Below, piece after piece: positions 1-7,961 of a stretch of DNA of 39,989 bases. The stretch is from JAWLCQ01 sp041687095 (GTDB lineage Bacteria; Planctomycetota; Phycisphaerae; SM23-33): contig JAWLCQ010000028.1 in the NCBI GenBank assembly GCA_041687095.1, positions 1-39,989 on the forward strand. The letters run 5' to 3'. Numbering within the stretch: the stretch's first letter is position 1; every line of letters begins with the position of its first letter. Both the position numbers and the translations under genes were made by a program. The notes below the pieces were generated by a model. It was not told the DNA's origin. It was given only the letters and a program-made list of their open reading frames with translations, and ran no database searches.

Positions 1-178
1 GGCGAGGAGCCCCGCACCGCCTCGAAAAAGGGGGACAGGCACCTGCGCGGCAAGAAGCATGCCGCTACGGAGCCAGTCCCCTTTTTCGAGGCGCCCTGCG
101 CCGGTCCCGCCTTTCGGATCCCGGCGGACCCTTTTCTTCACGCCTTCGCTGCTGTTTGCGAAGGCGTGAACGGTTACC
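1..178. repeat. Truncated copy 1 of a miniature inverted-repeat element
   Basis: The right end carries CGTGAACGGTTAC (165-177), the same terminal repeat that bounds complete copies at 30256-30362 and 37502-37698. Just inside is a perfect 11-bp stem, CACGCCTTCGC (139-149) with GCGAAGGCGTG (158-168). A second long palindrome at 19-92 has arms GCCTCGAAAAAGGGGGAC and GTCCCCTTTTTCGAGGC around a smaller inner hairpin (GCGGCA/TGCCGC). The left terminal repeat lies before the window. No coding sequence is seen here. From 179 to 269 I see nothing recognisable. Confidence 0.8.
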
Positions 179-269
179 CCGATCACCAGCCGCGCAGAGC
201 ACGATAAAAGCAACCGGTGATTCATGCCGCGCTATCGTCGGGTCCCGGTCAACCAGTCAACCGCCCCCC

Positions 270-1394
270 CTACTTCATCCCGAACATCTGCTCCTTGAGG
301 TCCAGGTAGTACAGGTAGTACTCCTGCTTCACATCGGGCGGGCAGCGGTGGTCGCAGAAGGGGATGTACCCGCCGCGCTCGACGGCGGGGGCGAGGGATT
401 CGAGGTAGCGCTTGATGGCGTCGGGGCCCTTGGCGAGTTCCATCTTGTCCACCCCGCCCATGATCCGCAGGTCCCTGCCGTACTCCCCCAGCAGCTCCGT
501 GACGTGGCAGCAGGAGTTGACCTCGTAGGGGAACAGGCAGTTGATGCCCGCCGACAGGAACCCGGGCAGCAGCGGGCGGACGTCGCCGTCGCAGTCCGTG
601 TACCACAGGTCGATCCCGTGCTTGTGCAGCCTCTCGCCGATCCGCTTGTAACGCGGGACGACGACGTCAGTGAAGAACGGCAGCGAGACGATGGGCCCGT
701 TCTTGAAGCAGATGTCCTCCCACCCGCTGGCGTAGTCGAAGTCGACCTGCCCCAGCACCTGGTCGAGGTAGTCCTCCACCAGCACACAGGCCGTCTCGAC
801 CATGTCCTCGACCATGTCGGGATAGTCGTAGCATGCGTAGGCGATGCCCTCGAAGGTGAGCATGTCGCGGATGCGCCCGATCATGGACCCGCAGTGCACC
901 CCCAGCGGGTACTCGCGGGTCGGGGGGTGCTGTTTCCTGAGGGCTTCGACGTCCACCTTGCGGGCGGGGTCGTCGCGGCGGAAGCGTTCGGCCTTGGCCT
1001 TCTTCCAGTCGTCGGGGGTCACGATGGTGGCCCCGATGTGGTGCGGGATGGTGCTGTGCCCGTCCTTGGGGACCTCCTTGATGAGCCCCAGCCCGTCGCG
1101 GACGATCTGCGTGGTCTCCTTGTCCTCGATCACCTCGTGGGGGAACGGCGGGTGGATGAAGGTGTTCCCGCCGGTCCCGGCGATGCGGTCGAAGTTGAAG
1201 AAGAGGTCCGCCTGCCAGTTGGTCTTGATCCCGTTGTCGCGGAAGATCGACCAGAGCTGAAAGTTGTCCTCCCAGTAGCCGAACTCCATGTTGAAGCAGC
1301 GGTCCACGGGCTGGTAGTGCATCTGCCGGTTGAACCGCTCGCGATCGGTCATCGTGCCCGCCCACTTGGGGCGGATGGGGGTGATTTCGCTCAT
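270..1394 (-). CDS. Uroporphyrinogen decarboxylase-like methyltransferase family protein
   Basis: The 374-residue product resembles the URO-D/MtaA/CmuA superfamily, (beta/alpha)8-barrel proteins that decarboxylate uroporphyrinogen or move methyl groups to corrinoid or thiol acceptors. It opens with a TDRERFNRQMHYQPVDR segment typical of the branch common in Planctomycetota and Lentisphaerota, of unproven substrate. Cys and His residues that could bind zinc are seen in GVHCGS, GINCLFP and FCDHRCPPD. I chose the second of two adjacent ATGs because AAAGGA lies 6 nt before it. It lies downstream of trpE on the same strand, separated by a 34-bp perfect inverted repeat, so it may be transcribed separately. 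A true HemE is unlikely: the N-terminal motif of HemE is not seen and the genes around it are not haem genes. Substrate unknown. Confidence 0.8.
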   Translation of the reverse strand: MSEITPIRPKWAGTMTDRERFNRQMHYQPVDRCFNMEFGYWEDNFQLWSIFRDNGIKTNWQADLFFNFDRIAGTGGNTFIHPPFPHEVIEDKETTQIVRDGLGLIKEVPKDGHSTIPHHIGATIVTPDDWKKAKAERFRRDDPARKVDVEALRKQHPPTREYPLGVHCGSMIGRIRDMLTFEGIAYACYDYPDMVEDMVETACVLVEDYLDQVLGQVDFDYASGWEDICFKNGPIVSLPFFTDVVVPRYKRIGERLHKHGIDLWYTDCDGDVRPLLPGFLSAGINCLFPYEVNSCCHVTELLGEYGRDLRIMGGVDKMELAKGPDAIKRYLESLAPAVERGGYIPFCDHRCPPDVKQEYYLYYLDLKEQMFGMK

Positions 1395-1436
1395 CATGCG
1401 TCCTTTGCTGTACTGAGGTCAGTTCGCGCTTGGGCA

Positions 1437-1626
1437 ATTTCGGATTTGGGATTTGGGATTTCGGATTTGGTGGTTTGTGGATCGGGGGGCTGGCGACAGG
1501 GGAAGGGCCTCAACTCAAACGCGAAGCAGCAACACGACCTTCGCTGCATGGCAGATCCCCACCCGCACAGGGGGCACTGGGCGAGGCGTCAGCCAAATCC
1601 GAAATCCCAAATCCCAAATCCGAAAT
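1437..1626. repeat. Perfect 34-bp inverted repeat made of GGATTTG/GGATTTC heptamers
   Basis: The left arm at 1437-1470 consists of heptamers GGATTTG, GGATTTG, GGATTTC, GGATTTG. The right arm at 1593-1626 is its exact reverse complement, and 122 nt separate them. The right arm reaches the first base of the trpE stop codon (1626-1628, minus strand). A transcript across it could fold into a long stem between trpE and the next gene. Related heptamer strings lie after the GH52 gene (about 32771-32812) and around 34688, 34915, 37490 and 37699. Confidence 0.85.
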
Positions 1627-3131
1627 CATTCTTCGAATCCCGCCTCGGCGACCTCGATCGCCTTGAGCAGGGCCTTGGCCTTGTTGATGGTTTCCTGGTA
1701 CTCGTTGGCGGGGACGGAGTCGGCGACGATGCCGGCCCCGGCCTGCAGGTACGCCTTGCCCCCGGAGATCACCATGGTCCGCAGGGCGATGCAGGTGTTC
1801 ATGTTGCCCCCGAAGTCCACGGTCCCGACCGCCCCGGCGTAGGGCCCGCGGCGGGTGGGCTCGAACTCGTCGATGATCTCCATCGCGCGGATCTTCGGGG
1901 CCCCGCTCACCGTCCCCACCGGCAGCGAGGTCCGCAGGGCGTCGAAGGCGGTCTGCCCCTCGGCGAGGCGGCCCGTCACGTTGGAAACGATGTGCATCAC
2001 GTGCGAGTACCGCTCCACCGTCATCATGTCCGACAGGTCGATGGAGCCGGGCTGCGCGACGCGGCCGACGTCGTTGCGGGCGAGGTCCACGAGCATGATG
2101 TGCTCGGCCCGCTCCTTGGGGTCGGCGAGGAGTTCGGCCTCGAGGGCCTCGTCCTCCTCCTCCGTCTTCCCGCGCGGGCGCGTTCCCGCGAGCGGGCGGT
2201 TGGTGACGACGCCGTCCTCCACGCGGCAGAGGATCTCGGGGCTCGAACCCACGAGCGTCGCGTCGGGCGTGTTGAGCAGGAACATGAACGGGCTGGGGTT
2301 CACCACGCGCAGGGCGCGGTAGATGTCGAACGGGTCGGCCTTCGTCTGCGCGCAGAGCCGCTGCGACAGCACCACCTGGAAGATGTCGCCCGCGCGGATG
2401 TACTCCTTGCAGGCCTCGACGGCGGACTCGAACTGCGGGCGGGTGAAATTGGACTCGAAGGGCATCTGCGGGAGGTGTTCGAGCTGGATGTCCCCCACCG
2501 CCGCCCCCTTGCCCTCGCGCAGGCGGGCGACGGTGCGCTCGATGGCGTCGGTGGCGGAGCGGTAAGCGGTGCCGGGATCGTCCTGAACGTGGGCGTTGCA
2601 GACGACCTTGATGGTCTTCTGCACGTGGTCGAAGATCACCACCGTGCGGTAGAGCCCGAACCACAGGTCCGGCAGATGACGGTCATCCGCGGGCCCTTCG
2701 CCGATGTCCTCGTAGTAGCGGGCCATGTCGTACCCCGCGTACCCGACGATCCCGCCCGTGAAGCGGGGCAGGCCGGGGACGTGCACCTGGCGGTACGGGG
2801 CGAGGAGCGTCTCGAGTTCGCGGAGCGGATCGTGCGACTGGAGCACCTGCTTGTCGCGCCCGCGGGTGATGGTGACCTCGTCCCGCCGCGCCACGAACGT
2901 CGCCTCCGGGTCCACGCCCACGAACGAGAACCGCGCCACCCGCTCGCCCCCCACCACGCTCTCCAGCAGGAAGGCGTGCCGGGACGGAGCGAAACCCGCC
3001 GGCCGCGACAGCCGCTGATACGCCGTCACCGGGGTCAGCGAGTCGGCGAGAAGCAGGCGATGCACGGGGATGGTATTGCCCTGCTCGCAGAGCTGAAGGA
3101 ACTCGTCGAAACTCGGGTAGTAGTGCTTCAT
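1626..3131 (-). CDS. trpE: Anthranilate synthase component I
   Basis: The 501-residue protein is a full-length chorismate-utilising enzyme. It makes anthranilate from chorismate, with ammonia supplied by TrpG, as the first committed step of tryptophan synthesis. The N-terminal half carries FLLESVVGGERVARFSFVG, the segment that forms the tryptophan feedback site in TrpE. The C-terminal catalytic half has GDIFQVVLSQR, SSPEILCR, RPLAGTRPRG, ERAEHIMLVDLARNDVG, LPVGTVSGAPKIRAME and GAVG with YLQAGAGIVADS, all in the usual order. The start is the ATG at 3131, which overlaps the stop of the upstream kinase gene as ATGA; a longer frame starting at 3152 would intrude into that gene. No trpG or other trp gene is in the window. 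PabB is the main alternative, but the overall fit favours TrpE. Confidence 0.92.
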   Translation of the reverse strand: MKHYYPSFDEFLQLCEQGNTIPVHRLLLADSLTPVTAYQRLSRPAGFAPSRHAFLLESVVGGERVARFSFVGVDPEATFVARRDEVTITRGRDKQVLQSHDPLRELETLLAPYRQVHVPGLPRFTGGIVGYAGYDMARYYEDIGEGPADDRHLPDLWFGLYRTVVIFDHVQKTIKVVCNAHVQDDPGTAYRSATDAIERTVARLREGKGAAVGDIQLEHLPQMPFESNFTRPQFESAVEACKEYIRAGDIFQVVLSQRLCAQTKADPFDIYRALRVVNPSPFMFLLNTPDATLVGSSPEILCRVEDGVVTNRPLAGTRPRGKTEEEDEALEAELLADPKERAEHIMLVDLARNDVGRVAQPGSIDLSDMMTVERYSHVMHIVSNVTGRLAEGQTAFDALRTSLPVGTVSGAPKIRAMEIIDEFEPTRRGPYAGAVGTVDFGGNMNTCIALRTMVISGGKAYLQAGAGIVADSVPANEYQETINKAKALLKAIEVAEAGFEE

Positions 3132-4099
3132 CGGGTCTCGAACTCCTTCCACGCCACCCCGGCCGCCCCGATCACGCCCGCGTCCGTCCCCAGACGGGCG
3201 AGGGACAGGCGGGTCTTGACGTCCGAGAGCGTCCAGTGCTGGCGGCGGAACTCCGTGCGGAGGGGGACCATGAGGTCATCGCCCGCCTTGGTCAGGCCCC
3301 CGGCGAGCACGATCTCGGCGGGGTCGAAGATGCGGCAGATGTTGACGCAGCCGATGGCCAGGTAGCGGATGGAGCGGTCCCAGACCTCGGCGGCGAAGGC
3401 ATCGCCCTCGCGGCGGGCGGCGTTGACGTCGGCGGCGTCGAGGGCGCCCTGGGTGTTGAGGATCGCCTCGAGCCGCCCCCCCGCCGAGCCCTCCCGGATG
3501 CGGCGGACGGCGTACGCCGCCAGGAACGTCGCCGAGCAGTACCGCTCCAGGCAGCCCTTCTGCCCGCACCCGCACAGCTCGCCTCCCGGGTCCACGATCA
3601 TGTGCCCGAGTTCCGCCCCGATCTTGTGGGACCCGTGCAGGACGCTCCCGCCGAGGATGATCCCGCTGCCCAGGCCCGTGCCCAGGGTGAGCATGACCAT
3701 GTCCTGGACGTCGCGTCCGGCCCCGCAGACGAACTCGCCGTACGCGGCGGCGTTGGCGTCGTTTTCGAGGACCGTGGGCAGCGAGGTCCGCTCGGCGACG
3801 CGGTCGCGCAGCGGGCAGTTGTCCATGCCCGGAATGTTCGGGAGCGAGATGATCACCCCGGCGTCCAGGTCAATAGGGCCCGGGCTGCCGATCCCCACCC
3901 CCACCACGCGGTCGCGCGGAAGCTTCTCCCGCGCGATCACCTGTTCCGCCCCGGCGACGATCTGGGCGATGACGCCCTCGGATCCGCGGTCGAGGGGCGT
4001 GGGGAGCTGAAACGTCTCGCTCGCCGTCCGGTCCTCCCTCAGCGCACCAAACTTGATGAACGTCCCCCCCAGATCCACGCCTACGCAATATCGGCCCAT
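3128..4099 (-). CDS. ROK-family sugar kinase (glucokinase-like)
   Basis: The 323-residue cytoplasmic protein belongs to the ROK family (repressor, ORF, kinase). No N-terminal DNA-binding domain is present, so it is the kinase form and probably phosphorylates glucose or another hexose with ATP. Visible motifs are the phosphate loop GVDLGGTFIKFG near the N terminus, LENDANAAAYGE with the catalytic Asp, LGTGLGSGII, and the ROK zinc motif GHMIVD...CGCGQKGCLERYCS, followed by AGGLTKAGD. I chose the ATG at 4099 because the family pattern begins at once (MGRYCVGVDLGG) and GGAG lies upstream; in-frame ATGs at 4108, 4114 and 4117 are alternatives. A promoter-like pair lies just upstream, divergent to the gene at 4331. 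Pairing with trpE by ATGA overlap implies co-transcription. Confidence 0.88.
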   Translation of the reverse strand: MGRYCVGVDLGGTFIKFGALREDRTASETFQLPTPLDRGSEGVIAQIVAGAEQVIAREKLPRDRVVGVGIGSPGPIDLDAGVIISLPNIPGMDNCPLRDRVAERTSLPTVLENDANAAAYGEFVCGAGRDVQDMVMLTLGTGLGSGIILGGSVLHGSHKIGAELGHMIVDPGGELCGCGQKGCLERYCSATFLAAYAVRRIREGSAGGRLEAILNTQGALDAADVNAARREGDAFAAEVWDRSIRYLAIGCVNICRIFDPAEIVLAGGLTKAGDDLMVPLRTEFRRQHWTLSDVKTRLSLARLGTDAGVIGAAGVAWKEFETR

Positions 4100-4132
4100 G
4101 GCTTCCATCTCCATCATGAAGGCAAGCGGCGT

Positions 4133-4161
4133 ATTGTCCCGTGACCGGGCCGGATTGTCAA
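4133..4161 (-). promoter_or_regulatory. Promoter-like pair for the ROK kinase/trpE unit
   Basis: On the minus strand TTGACA (4161-4156) is followed after 17 nt by GACAAT (4138-4133), which puts the probable start of transcription about 27 nt before the kinase ATG at 4099. The -35 box is perfect and the -10 box matches 4 of 6 positions. Sequence prediction only. Confidence 0.45.
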
Positions 4162-4277
4162 AAGGACCTTCCAGGAAAGGTCGCCGGAAGCGGCTGCGGC
4201 GGGACCGCGGCCCGCCGCGAAATCCGCTCCTCGCTCCCCCCCCCGCCGGAGAAAGGAAAAGCAACGGGTCCGCATGG

Positions 4278-4307
4278 TTGACAGCGCGGGGGACAAGGCG
4301 TTAGCAT
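4278..4307 (+). promoter_or_regulatory. Promoter-like pair for the membrane protein gene at 4331
   Basis: TTGACA at 4278-4283 is followed after 18 nt by TAGCAT at 4302-4307, 23 nt before the ATG at 4331. It is divergent from the promoter-like pair at 4133-4161, so the 231-bp spacer between the two genes looks like a divergent control region. Confidence 0.5.
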
Positions 4308-4330
4308 GGAGCGGTTTAAGGGATTGCCCT

Positions 4331-5119
4331 ATGCGCAAGAAGGATGCGACAGCCTTATACGAGGTGATCGCCCAGACGCGGGAGCGGAAGGGCGCGGCCG
4401 GCGGTATGACGTTGCCCGGATGGGCCAACAAGAAACCCGAGGCCGATACGCCCGCCGAATCCGCCGAGGTCGAGGTGCGCCCCCCGCAAGAGGCGCCGGA
4501 CCCCGAGCCGCCGGTGGCGGTGACCCCGGCCCCCGCGGAGCCTCTGCCCGCGGCGGCGCCCGCGCCGCGGCCGCCGCGCCCGCGTACGCCCGTCTTCTCC
4601 AACCAGAATGGGCGGGTCGTGCTGTCCCTGGGAGCGGGCGGTGCGCTGGCGACCGTGGCGGGGCTGTGCGTGCTGCTGAGTGTGGCCTTCCTGGTCGGGC
4701 GGGTCACGGGCACGGCAGGTGGGGAGACCGCGGTCCAGGCCGGGGTGACGGATGGAGGCGGGGAGGCCGCCGGGGGCGAGCAGGCCGGCGTGCAGCGCGT
4801 CGCCCGCGAGGCCGGCAAGTACTACCTGGTGATCCAGACGGTCAAGGGCCAGGGCCCCGAGCAGATCCAGGACGCCCACCGCATTGCCCAGTGGGCGACG
4901 CAGAAGGGATATCCGGCGGAGGTGTTCCAGCTCGAGCGGGACCTGATCGTATGGTCGACGCGGCCCTTCGCGTCCCCGCGTGCCGATGACGCCCGCGCCT
5001 TCGCCGAGCAGGTCCATCGCCTGGGCAAGCAGTACCGCGAACAGGGCGGCCAGTATAATTTCTCGCAGGAGACGAACGGCCAGATCACCGGCTACTTCCT
5101 CCAGCAGCGCAACCCGTGA
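4331..5119 (+). CDS. Single-pass membrane protein with SPOR-like C-terminal region
   Basis: The 262-residue product has three parts. Residues 1-35 are a charged segment (MRKKDATALYEVI ... LPGWANKK). Residues 36-92 are a Pro/Ala/Glu-rich linker. A hydrophobic helix at about 95-125 is one membrane span, so the rest should lie outside the cytoplasm. Residues 150-262 (KYYLVIQTVKGQGP ... FAEQVHRLGKQY) have the alternation and length of a SPOR-type peptidoglycan-binding domain, but I cannot confirm that family. The ATG at 4331 is chosen because AAGGGA lies 7 nt upstream and a promoter-like pair precedes it; an in-frame ATG at 4274 would lie before the promoter. A strong terminator follows. A role at the cell envelope is an inference from the layout only. 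Confidence 0.75.
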   Translation: MRKKDATALYEVIAQTRERKGAAGGMTLPGWANKKPEADTPAESAEVEVRPPQEAPDPEPPVAVTPAPAEPLPAAAPAPRPPRPRTPVFSNQNGRVVLSLGAGGALATVAGLCVLLSVAFLVGRVTGTAGGETAVQAGVTDGGGEAAGGEQAGVQRVAREAGKYYLVIQTVKGQGPEQIQDAHRIAQWATQKGYPAEVFQLERDLIVWSTRPFASPRADDARAFAEQVHRLGKQYREQGGQYNFSQETNGQITGYFLQQRNP

Positions 5120-5123
5120 TTCC

Positions 5124-5151
5124 CGCCCGGGCGCAAGGCCCCGGGCGTTTT
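5124..5151 (+). terminator. Rho-independent terminator
   Basis: Perfect 8-bp stem CGCCCGGG (5124-5131) with CCCGGGCG (5140-5147), an 8-nt loop and four T. It starts five bases after the stop codon of the membrane protein gene and 37 nt before the small basic protein gene, so it may separate them or attenuate read-through. Confidence 0.75.
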
Positions 5152-5187
5152 CCCCTTGAGATCGAGATTCGACGGAGAGTTTGCATC

Positions 5188-5469
5188 ATGACCATGGATC
5201 GCACCCTGAAGGTTTCCGGCGGGCTCATCAAGGTCCGCTCCGTTCTCACCCGCGCCGAGCGCATCGCGATGATGGTGGAGGACGGCACATTCGAGCCCGG
5301 CGCGCGCAGCCCGCTGGGCCTGCCCAAGACCAAGGTCCGCCACAGCAAGGCGGGCACCAAGAGCAAGAAGGCCGAGGAGACCCCCGCCGAGGGCGCCGCT
5401 CCCGCCGCTGCGGCCCCCGCGGCCGCTGCGGGCAAGAAGACCGCCAAGGCCGCCAAGTCCGGCAAGTAG
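5188..5469 (+). CDS. PVC-type small basic protein
   Basis: The 93-residue product starts MTMDRTLKVSGGLIKVRSVL and continues TRAERIAMMVEDGTFEPGAR and GLPKTKVRHSK. This matches the small basic protein family known from Planctomycetota, Verrucomicrobiota and Chlamydiota (I recall it as TIGR04137), whose function is unknown; the strong basic charge suggests RNA or ribosome binding. After residue 55 this copy carries an Ala/Lys/Pro-rich tail (PAAAAPAAAAGKKTAKAAK), like tails on nucleic-acid-binding proteins in the same genome (compare the topoisomerase VI B subunit). The ATG at 5188 follows GGAG. It is the best single taxonomic clue in the window. Confidence 0.88.
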   Translation: MTMDRTLKVSGGLIKVRSVLTRAERIAMMVEDGTFEPGARSPLGLPKTKVRHSKAGTKSKKAEETPAEGAAPAAAAPAAAAGKKTAKAAKSGK

Positions 5470-5478
5470 GGCACCACG

Positions 5479-6591
5479 ATGGAGCGCAACCCCGCCGCCA
5501 TCGCTGATCGTATGCGCCTGCTCGACGCGTCGGGCATCCGCAAGGTGTTCGATCTCGCCGCCAAGCTGAAGGACCCGATCAACCTCTCGATCGGGCAGCC
5601 GGACTTCGACGTCCCCGAACCCATCCGAGAAGCCGCCGTCGCCGCCATCCGCGCCGGCAAGAACCAGTACACCCAGACGCAGGGCACGGCCGAACTCCGC
5701 TCCGCCCTCGCCGACGAGTGCCGCCGCGAGTTCGGCTGGACCGACGAGCGCCCCTACCTCGTCACCAGCGGGGTCAGCGGCGCCTTGGTCCTCGCCCTCA
5801 TGGTCACGGTGAACCCCGGCGACGAGGTCCTCTTCGCCGACCCGTACTTCGTCATGTACTCCCACCTGGTCAACCTCTGCGGAGGCGTGCCCGTCCCGGT
5901 GGACACGTACGACGACTTCCGGCCCAACCTCCAGCGCCTCGCCGACGCCATCACCCCCCGCACGCGGATGATCCTCGTCAACTCCCCCGCCAACCCCACC
6001 GGAGCGGTCTGGAGCGAGCAGGACCTCCGCGACCTGGCGGAACTGGCGGGGAGGCACGATCTGCTGGTGATCTCCGACGAGATCTACAACCTCTTCTGCT
6101 ACGACGCGCCCTTCGCGTCCATGGCGAGGTACTACCCCAACACGCTGCTCATGCGCGGGTTCTCCAAGAGCTACGCCATGACGGGCTGGCGGCTGGGCTG
6201 GTGCACGGGCCCCAGGGCCGTCCTCGACAAGATGACGATGCTCCAGCAGTACAGCTTCGTCTGCGCCCCGAGCATGGTGCAGGCGGCGGGGGTGACGGCG
6301 TTGGGGGTGGACATGTCGGAGCACGTGACGGCCTACCGCCGCAAGCGGGACATGGTCTACGATGCCTTGGGCGAGCGGTTCGGGCTGGTCAAGCCTGGGG
6401 GGGCGTTCTACGCGTTCTGCCCGGCGCCGGGCGGGGACGCGTCGGCGTTCGTGGAGAAGGCCATCGCCCGCAACGTTCTGATCATCCCGGGCAACGTCTT
6501 CTCCACCCGCAACACGCACTTCCGCATCTCGTACGCCACCAGCGACGAGAAACTCCAGCAGGGGCTGGAGATCCTCCGGTCGCTGGCGTAG
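5479..6591 (+). CDS. Class I/II pyridoxal-phosphate aminotransferase (aspartate aminotransferase-like)
   Basis: The 370-residue enzyme is a fold-type I PLP aminotransferase. Visible features are LSIGQPDFDVP near residue 37, Y64 in the NQYTQTQGTAELR segment, NSPANPTGA (Asn172), ISDEIY (Asp200, Tyr203), the Schiff-base lysine K230 in RGFSKSYAMTGWRLGW, and the C-terminal FRISYATS arginine that binds the substrate carboxylate. Length is normal for subgroup I-gamma enzymes. It starts 9 nt after the small basic protein gene and is probably co-transcribed with it. The amino acid substrate cannot be read from the sequence; aspartate, alanine or an aromatic acid are all possible. Confidence 0.9.
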   Translation: MERNPAAIADRMRLLDASGIRKVFDLAAKLKDPINLSIGQPDFDVPEPIREAAVAAIRAGKNQYTQTQGTAELRSALADECRREFGWTDERPYLVTSGVSGALVLALMVTVNPGDEVLFADPYFVMYSHLVNLCGGVPVPVDTYDDFRPNLQRLADAITPRTRMILVNSPANPTGAVWSEQDLRDLAELAGRHDLLVISDEIYNLFCYDAPFASMARYYPNTLLMRGFSKSYAMTGWRLGWCTGPRAVLDKMTMLQQYSFVCAPSMVQAAGVTALGVDMSEHVTAYRRKRDMVYDALGERFGLVKPGGAFYAFCPAPGGDASAFVEKAIARNVLIIPGNVFSTRNTHFRISYATSDEKLQQGLEILRSLA

Positions 6592-6679
6592 GCGGGGCGG
6601 AAGAGGAACCGCAAGGCAGACGGTGCCTGCGCGGCGGGATTCCGTTTGGCCTTGCGGTGGAGCACCCGTGGAAATCCCC

Positions 6680-6708
6680 TTGCATTGGGCTCCATCGGAC
6701 ACTACAAC
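6680..6708 (+). promoter_or_regulatory. Promoter-like pair before the first FabZ-like gene
   Basis: TTGCAT (6680-6685), 17 nt, TACAAC (6703-6708), 44 nt before the ATG at 6753. Further TTGCAT boxes with good spacing precede rpsU and the pyrophosphatase gene, which suggests that TTGCAT is a common -35 variant in this genome. Confidence 0.45.
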
Positions 6709-6752
6709 GCTCGGATTCCCCTGGAGCCTAGATCACAAAGGACAGCCTTCGC

Positions 6753-7247
6753 ATGAAGTTTCAGTTGGTGGACAGGATCGAGTTGATCGAGCCCGCGAAG
6801 CGGATCGTGACCCGCAAGGCCCTCTCGCTCGCCGAGGAGTACCTCGCCGACCACTTCCCGGCGTTCCCCGTCATGCCCGGAGTGCTCATGGTCGAGTCGC
6901 TCGTGCAGGCCGGGGCGTGGCTGGTGCGGGTGCAGCAGCAGTTCTCCCGCTCCATCATCGTGCTCGCCAAGGCCAAGAACGTCCGCTACGCCAACTTCGT
7001 CGCCCCGGGCCAGATCCTCCGCTGCGAGGTCGAGGCCTCGGAGATCACCGACACCTCCGCGACGATCAAGGGCGCGGGCTTCGTCGAGGATCGCCAGACC
7101 GTCCAGGGCCGCTTCGACCTCCGCTGCTTCAACCTCGCCGACACCCAGGCGCGCGGTGCGGAGGCCGACCAGGCCATCCGCGCCCTGCTCCAGAAGCAGT
7201 GGAAGATCATCGGCGGGCCCGAGGCCTTGGAGGCCGCGGGCGCGTAG
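6753..7247 (+). CDS. FabZ-like 3-hydroxyacyl-ACP dehydratase
   Basis: The 164-residue hot-dog-fold protein has the FabZ active-site helix DHFPAFPVMPGVLMVESLVQ, with the catalytic His34 and Glu48. It would dehydrate 3-hydroxyacyl-ACP to trans-2-enoyl-ACP in the cytoplasm. A C-terminal stretch of about 20 residues after the hot-dog core (QAIRALLQKQWKIIGG) is slightly longer than in E. coli FabZ (151 residues). AAAGGA precedes the ATG. It is the first gene of an acyl-chain cluster but is separated from the rest by 318 nt holding another promoter, so it can be expressed independently. Confidence 0.85.
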   Translation: MKFQLVDRIELIEPAKRIVTRKALSLAEEYLADHFPAFPVMPGVLMVESLVQAGAWLVRVQQQFSRSIIVLAKAKNVRYANFVAPGQILRCEVEASEITDTSATIKGAGFVEDRQTVQGRFDLRCFNLADTQARGAEADQAIRALLQKQWKIIGGPEALEAAGA

Positions 7248-7565
7248 GCGGGCCCGGCGTGGGGTCCGGGATGGAGTTCCCGCGGATCCCCGAGCGGCGA
7301 AACTGCGGGTGCGGAGCGAATCTCCGATGCCCCCCCCGCCGCGACGCCGAGACCCACGCCCGTCCTGCCGAGGAGCGGCGGATCCGGGTGCGGGTGGGTC
7401 CGGGAGACCGGCGTTCGCACCCCGACTGCCAATCTCCGCGAGTGCAGTATTGACGTAGGTACGGAAATCCCCTATACAGGTCGCTTCGGTCGCGCCCGCT
7501 CCGGCGGTGCCGCACAGCAATCACGACACCGGTTCCCGGCATGGGACAATGAGGAGAGTAGATCC
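7248..7565 (+). other. 318-nt spacer in the acyl cluster
   Basis: No convincing gene is seen. The 3' part holds a good promoter at 7450-7478 for the following genes and a GAGGAG ribosome-binding sequence just before the acyl carrier protein ATG. The 5' part has short GC-rich complementary stretches but no clear terminator with a T-run. Confidence 0.6.
7450..7478 (+). promoter_or_regulatory. Strong promoter-like pair for the ACP-dehydratase-ketosynthase operon
   Basis: TTGACG (7450-7455), exactly 17 nt, TATACA (7473-7478), matching the sigma-70 consensus at 5 of 6 and 4-5 of 6 positions. The expected start near 7485 leaves a leader of about 80 nt before the ACP start codon at 7566. Confidence 0.55.
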
Positions 7566-7955
7566 ATGGCGAAGACTCAGGATGAAGTCTTTAACGAGGT
7601 TCGCGAGATCCTGGTGGACTCGCTCGGGGTGGACGAGGATGAGGTCACGCCCGATGCGAAGCTTTCGGCCGATCTGGGCGCGGAGTCCATCGACTTCCTG
7701 GAGATCGTGTTCAAGCTCGAGAAGTCGTTCAACATCAAGATCCCGCGCGGGGAACTCATCCCCGACAACGTCCTGAACAACGCCGATTTCGTGCAGAACG
7801 GCAAGCTGACCGACACCGGGCTCACCGAGCTTCGGAAGCGGATGCCCCACGTGGACTTCGCCGAGTTCGAGCAGGATCCCGACGTCAGCAAGATGATGGA
7901 CCTGTTCACCGTGCAGACGATCACCAACTTCGTCCTGACCAAGCTGAATCAGTAG
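7566..7955 (+). CDS. Acyl carrier protein with a long C-terminal extension
   Basis: Residues 1-80 form a carrier-protein four-helix domain. The phosphopantetheine attachment site is Ser41 in ADLGAESIDFLEIVFKLE; the usual DSL motif is ESI here. Ordinary AcpP ends near residue 80, whereas this protein continues to 129 residues with a segment containing LTDTGLTELRKRMPHVDFAE and a C-terminal helix FTVQTITNFVLTKLNQ. That extension is reminiscent of carrier proteins serving dedicated pathways rather than bulk fatty acid synthesis (inference). It is the first gene of a tight four-gene operon, 6 nt from the next gene. Confidence 0.85.
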   Translation: MAKTQDEVFNEVREILVDSLGVDEDEVTPDAKLSADLGAESIDFLEIVFKLEKSFNIKIPRGELIPDNVLNNADFVQNGKLTDTGLTELRKRMPHVDFAEFEQDPDVSKMMDLFTVQTITNFVLTKLNQ

Positions 7956-7961
7956 GCCCCC

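Noticed and set aside
1595..1640. A TTCGAATCC string as a possible tRNA T-arm
   Set aside because: It is inside the 3' end of trpE, with no acceptor or anticodon stem around it.
156..3365. A 1069-codon open frame on the plus strand
   Set aside because: It runs antisense through the methyltransferase, trpE and the end of the kinase gene, and the translation is low-complexity Val/Gly/Asp-rich sequence with no family pattern. It is a result of the high GC content and codon bias.
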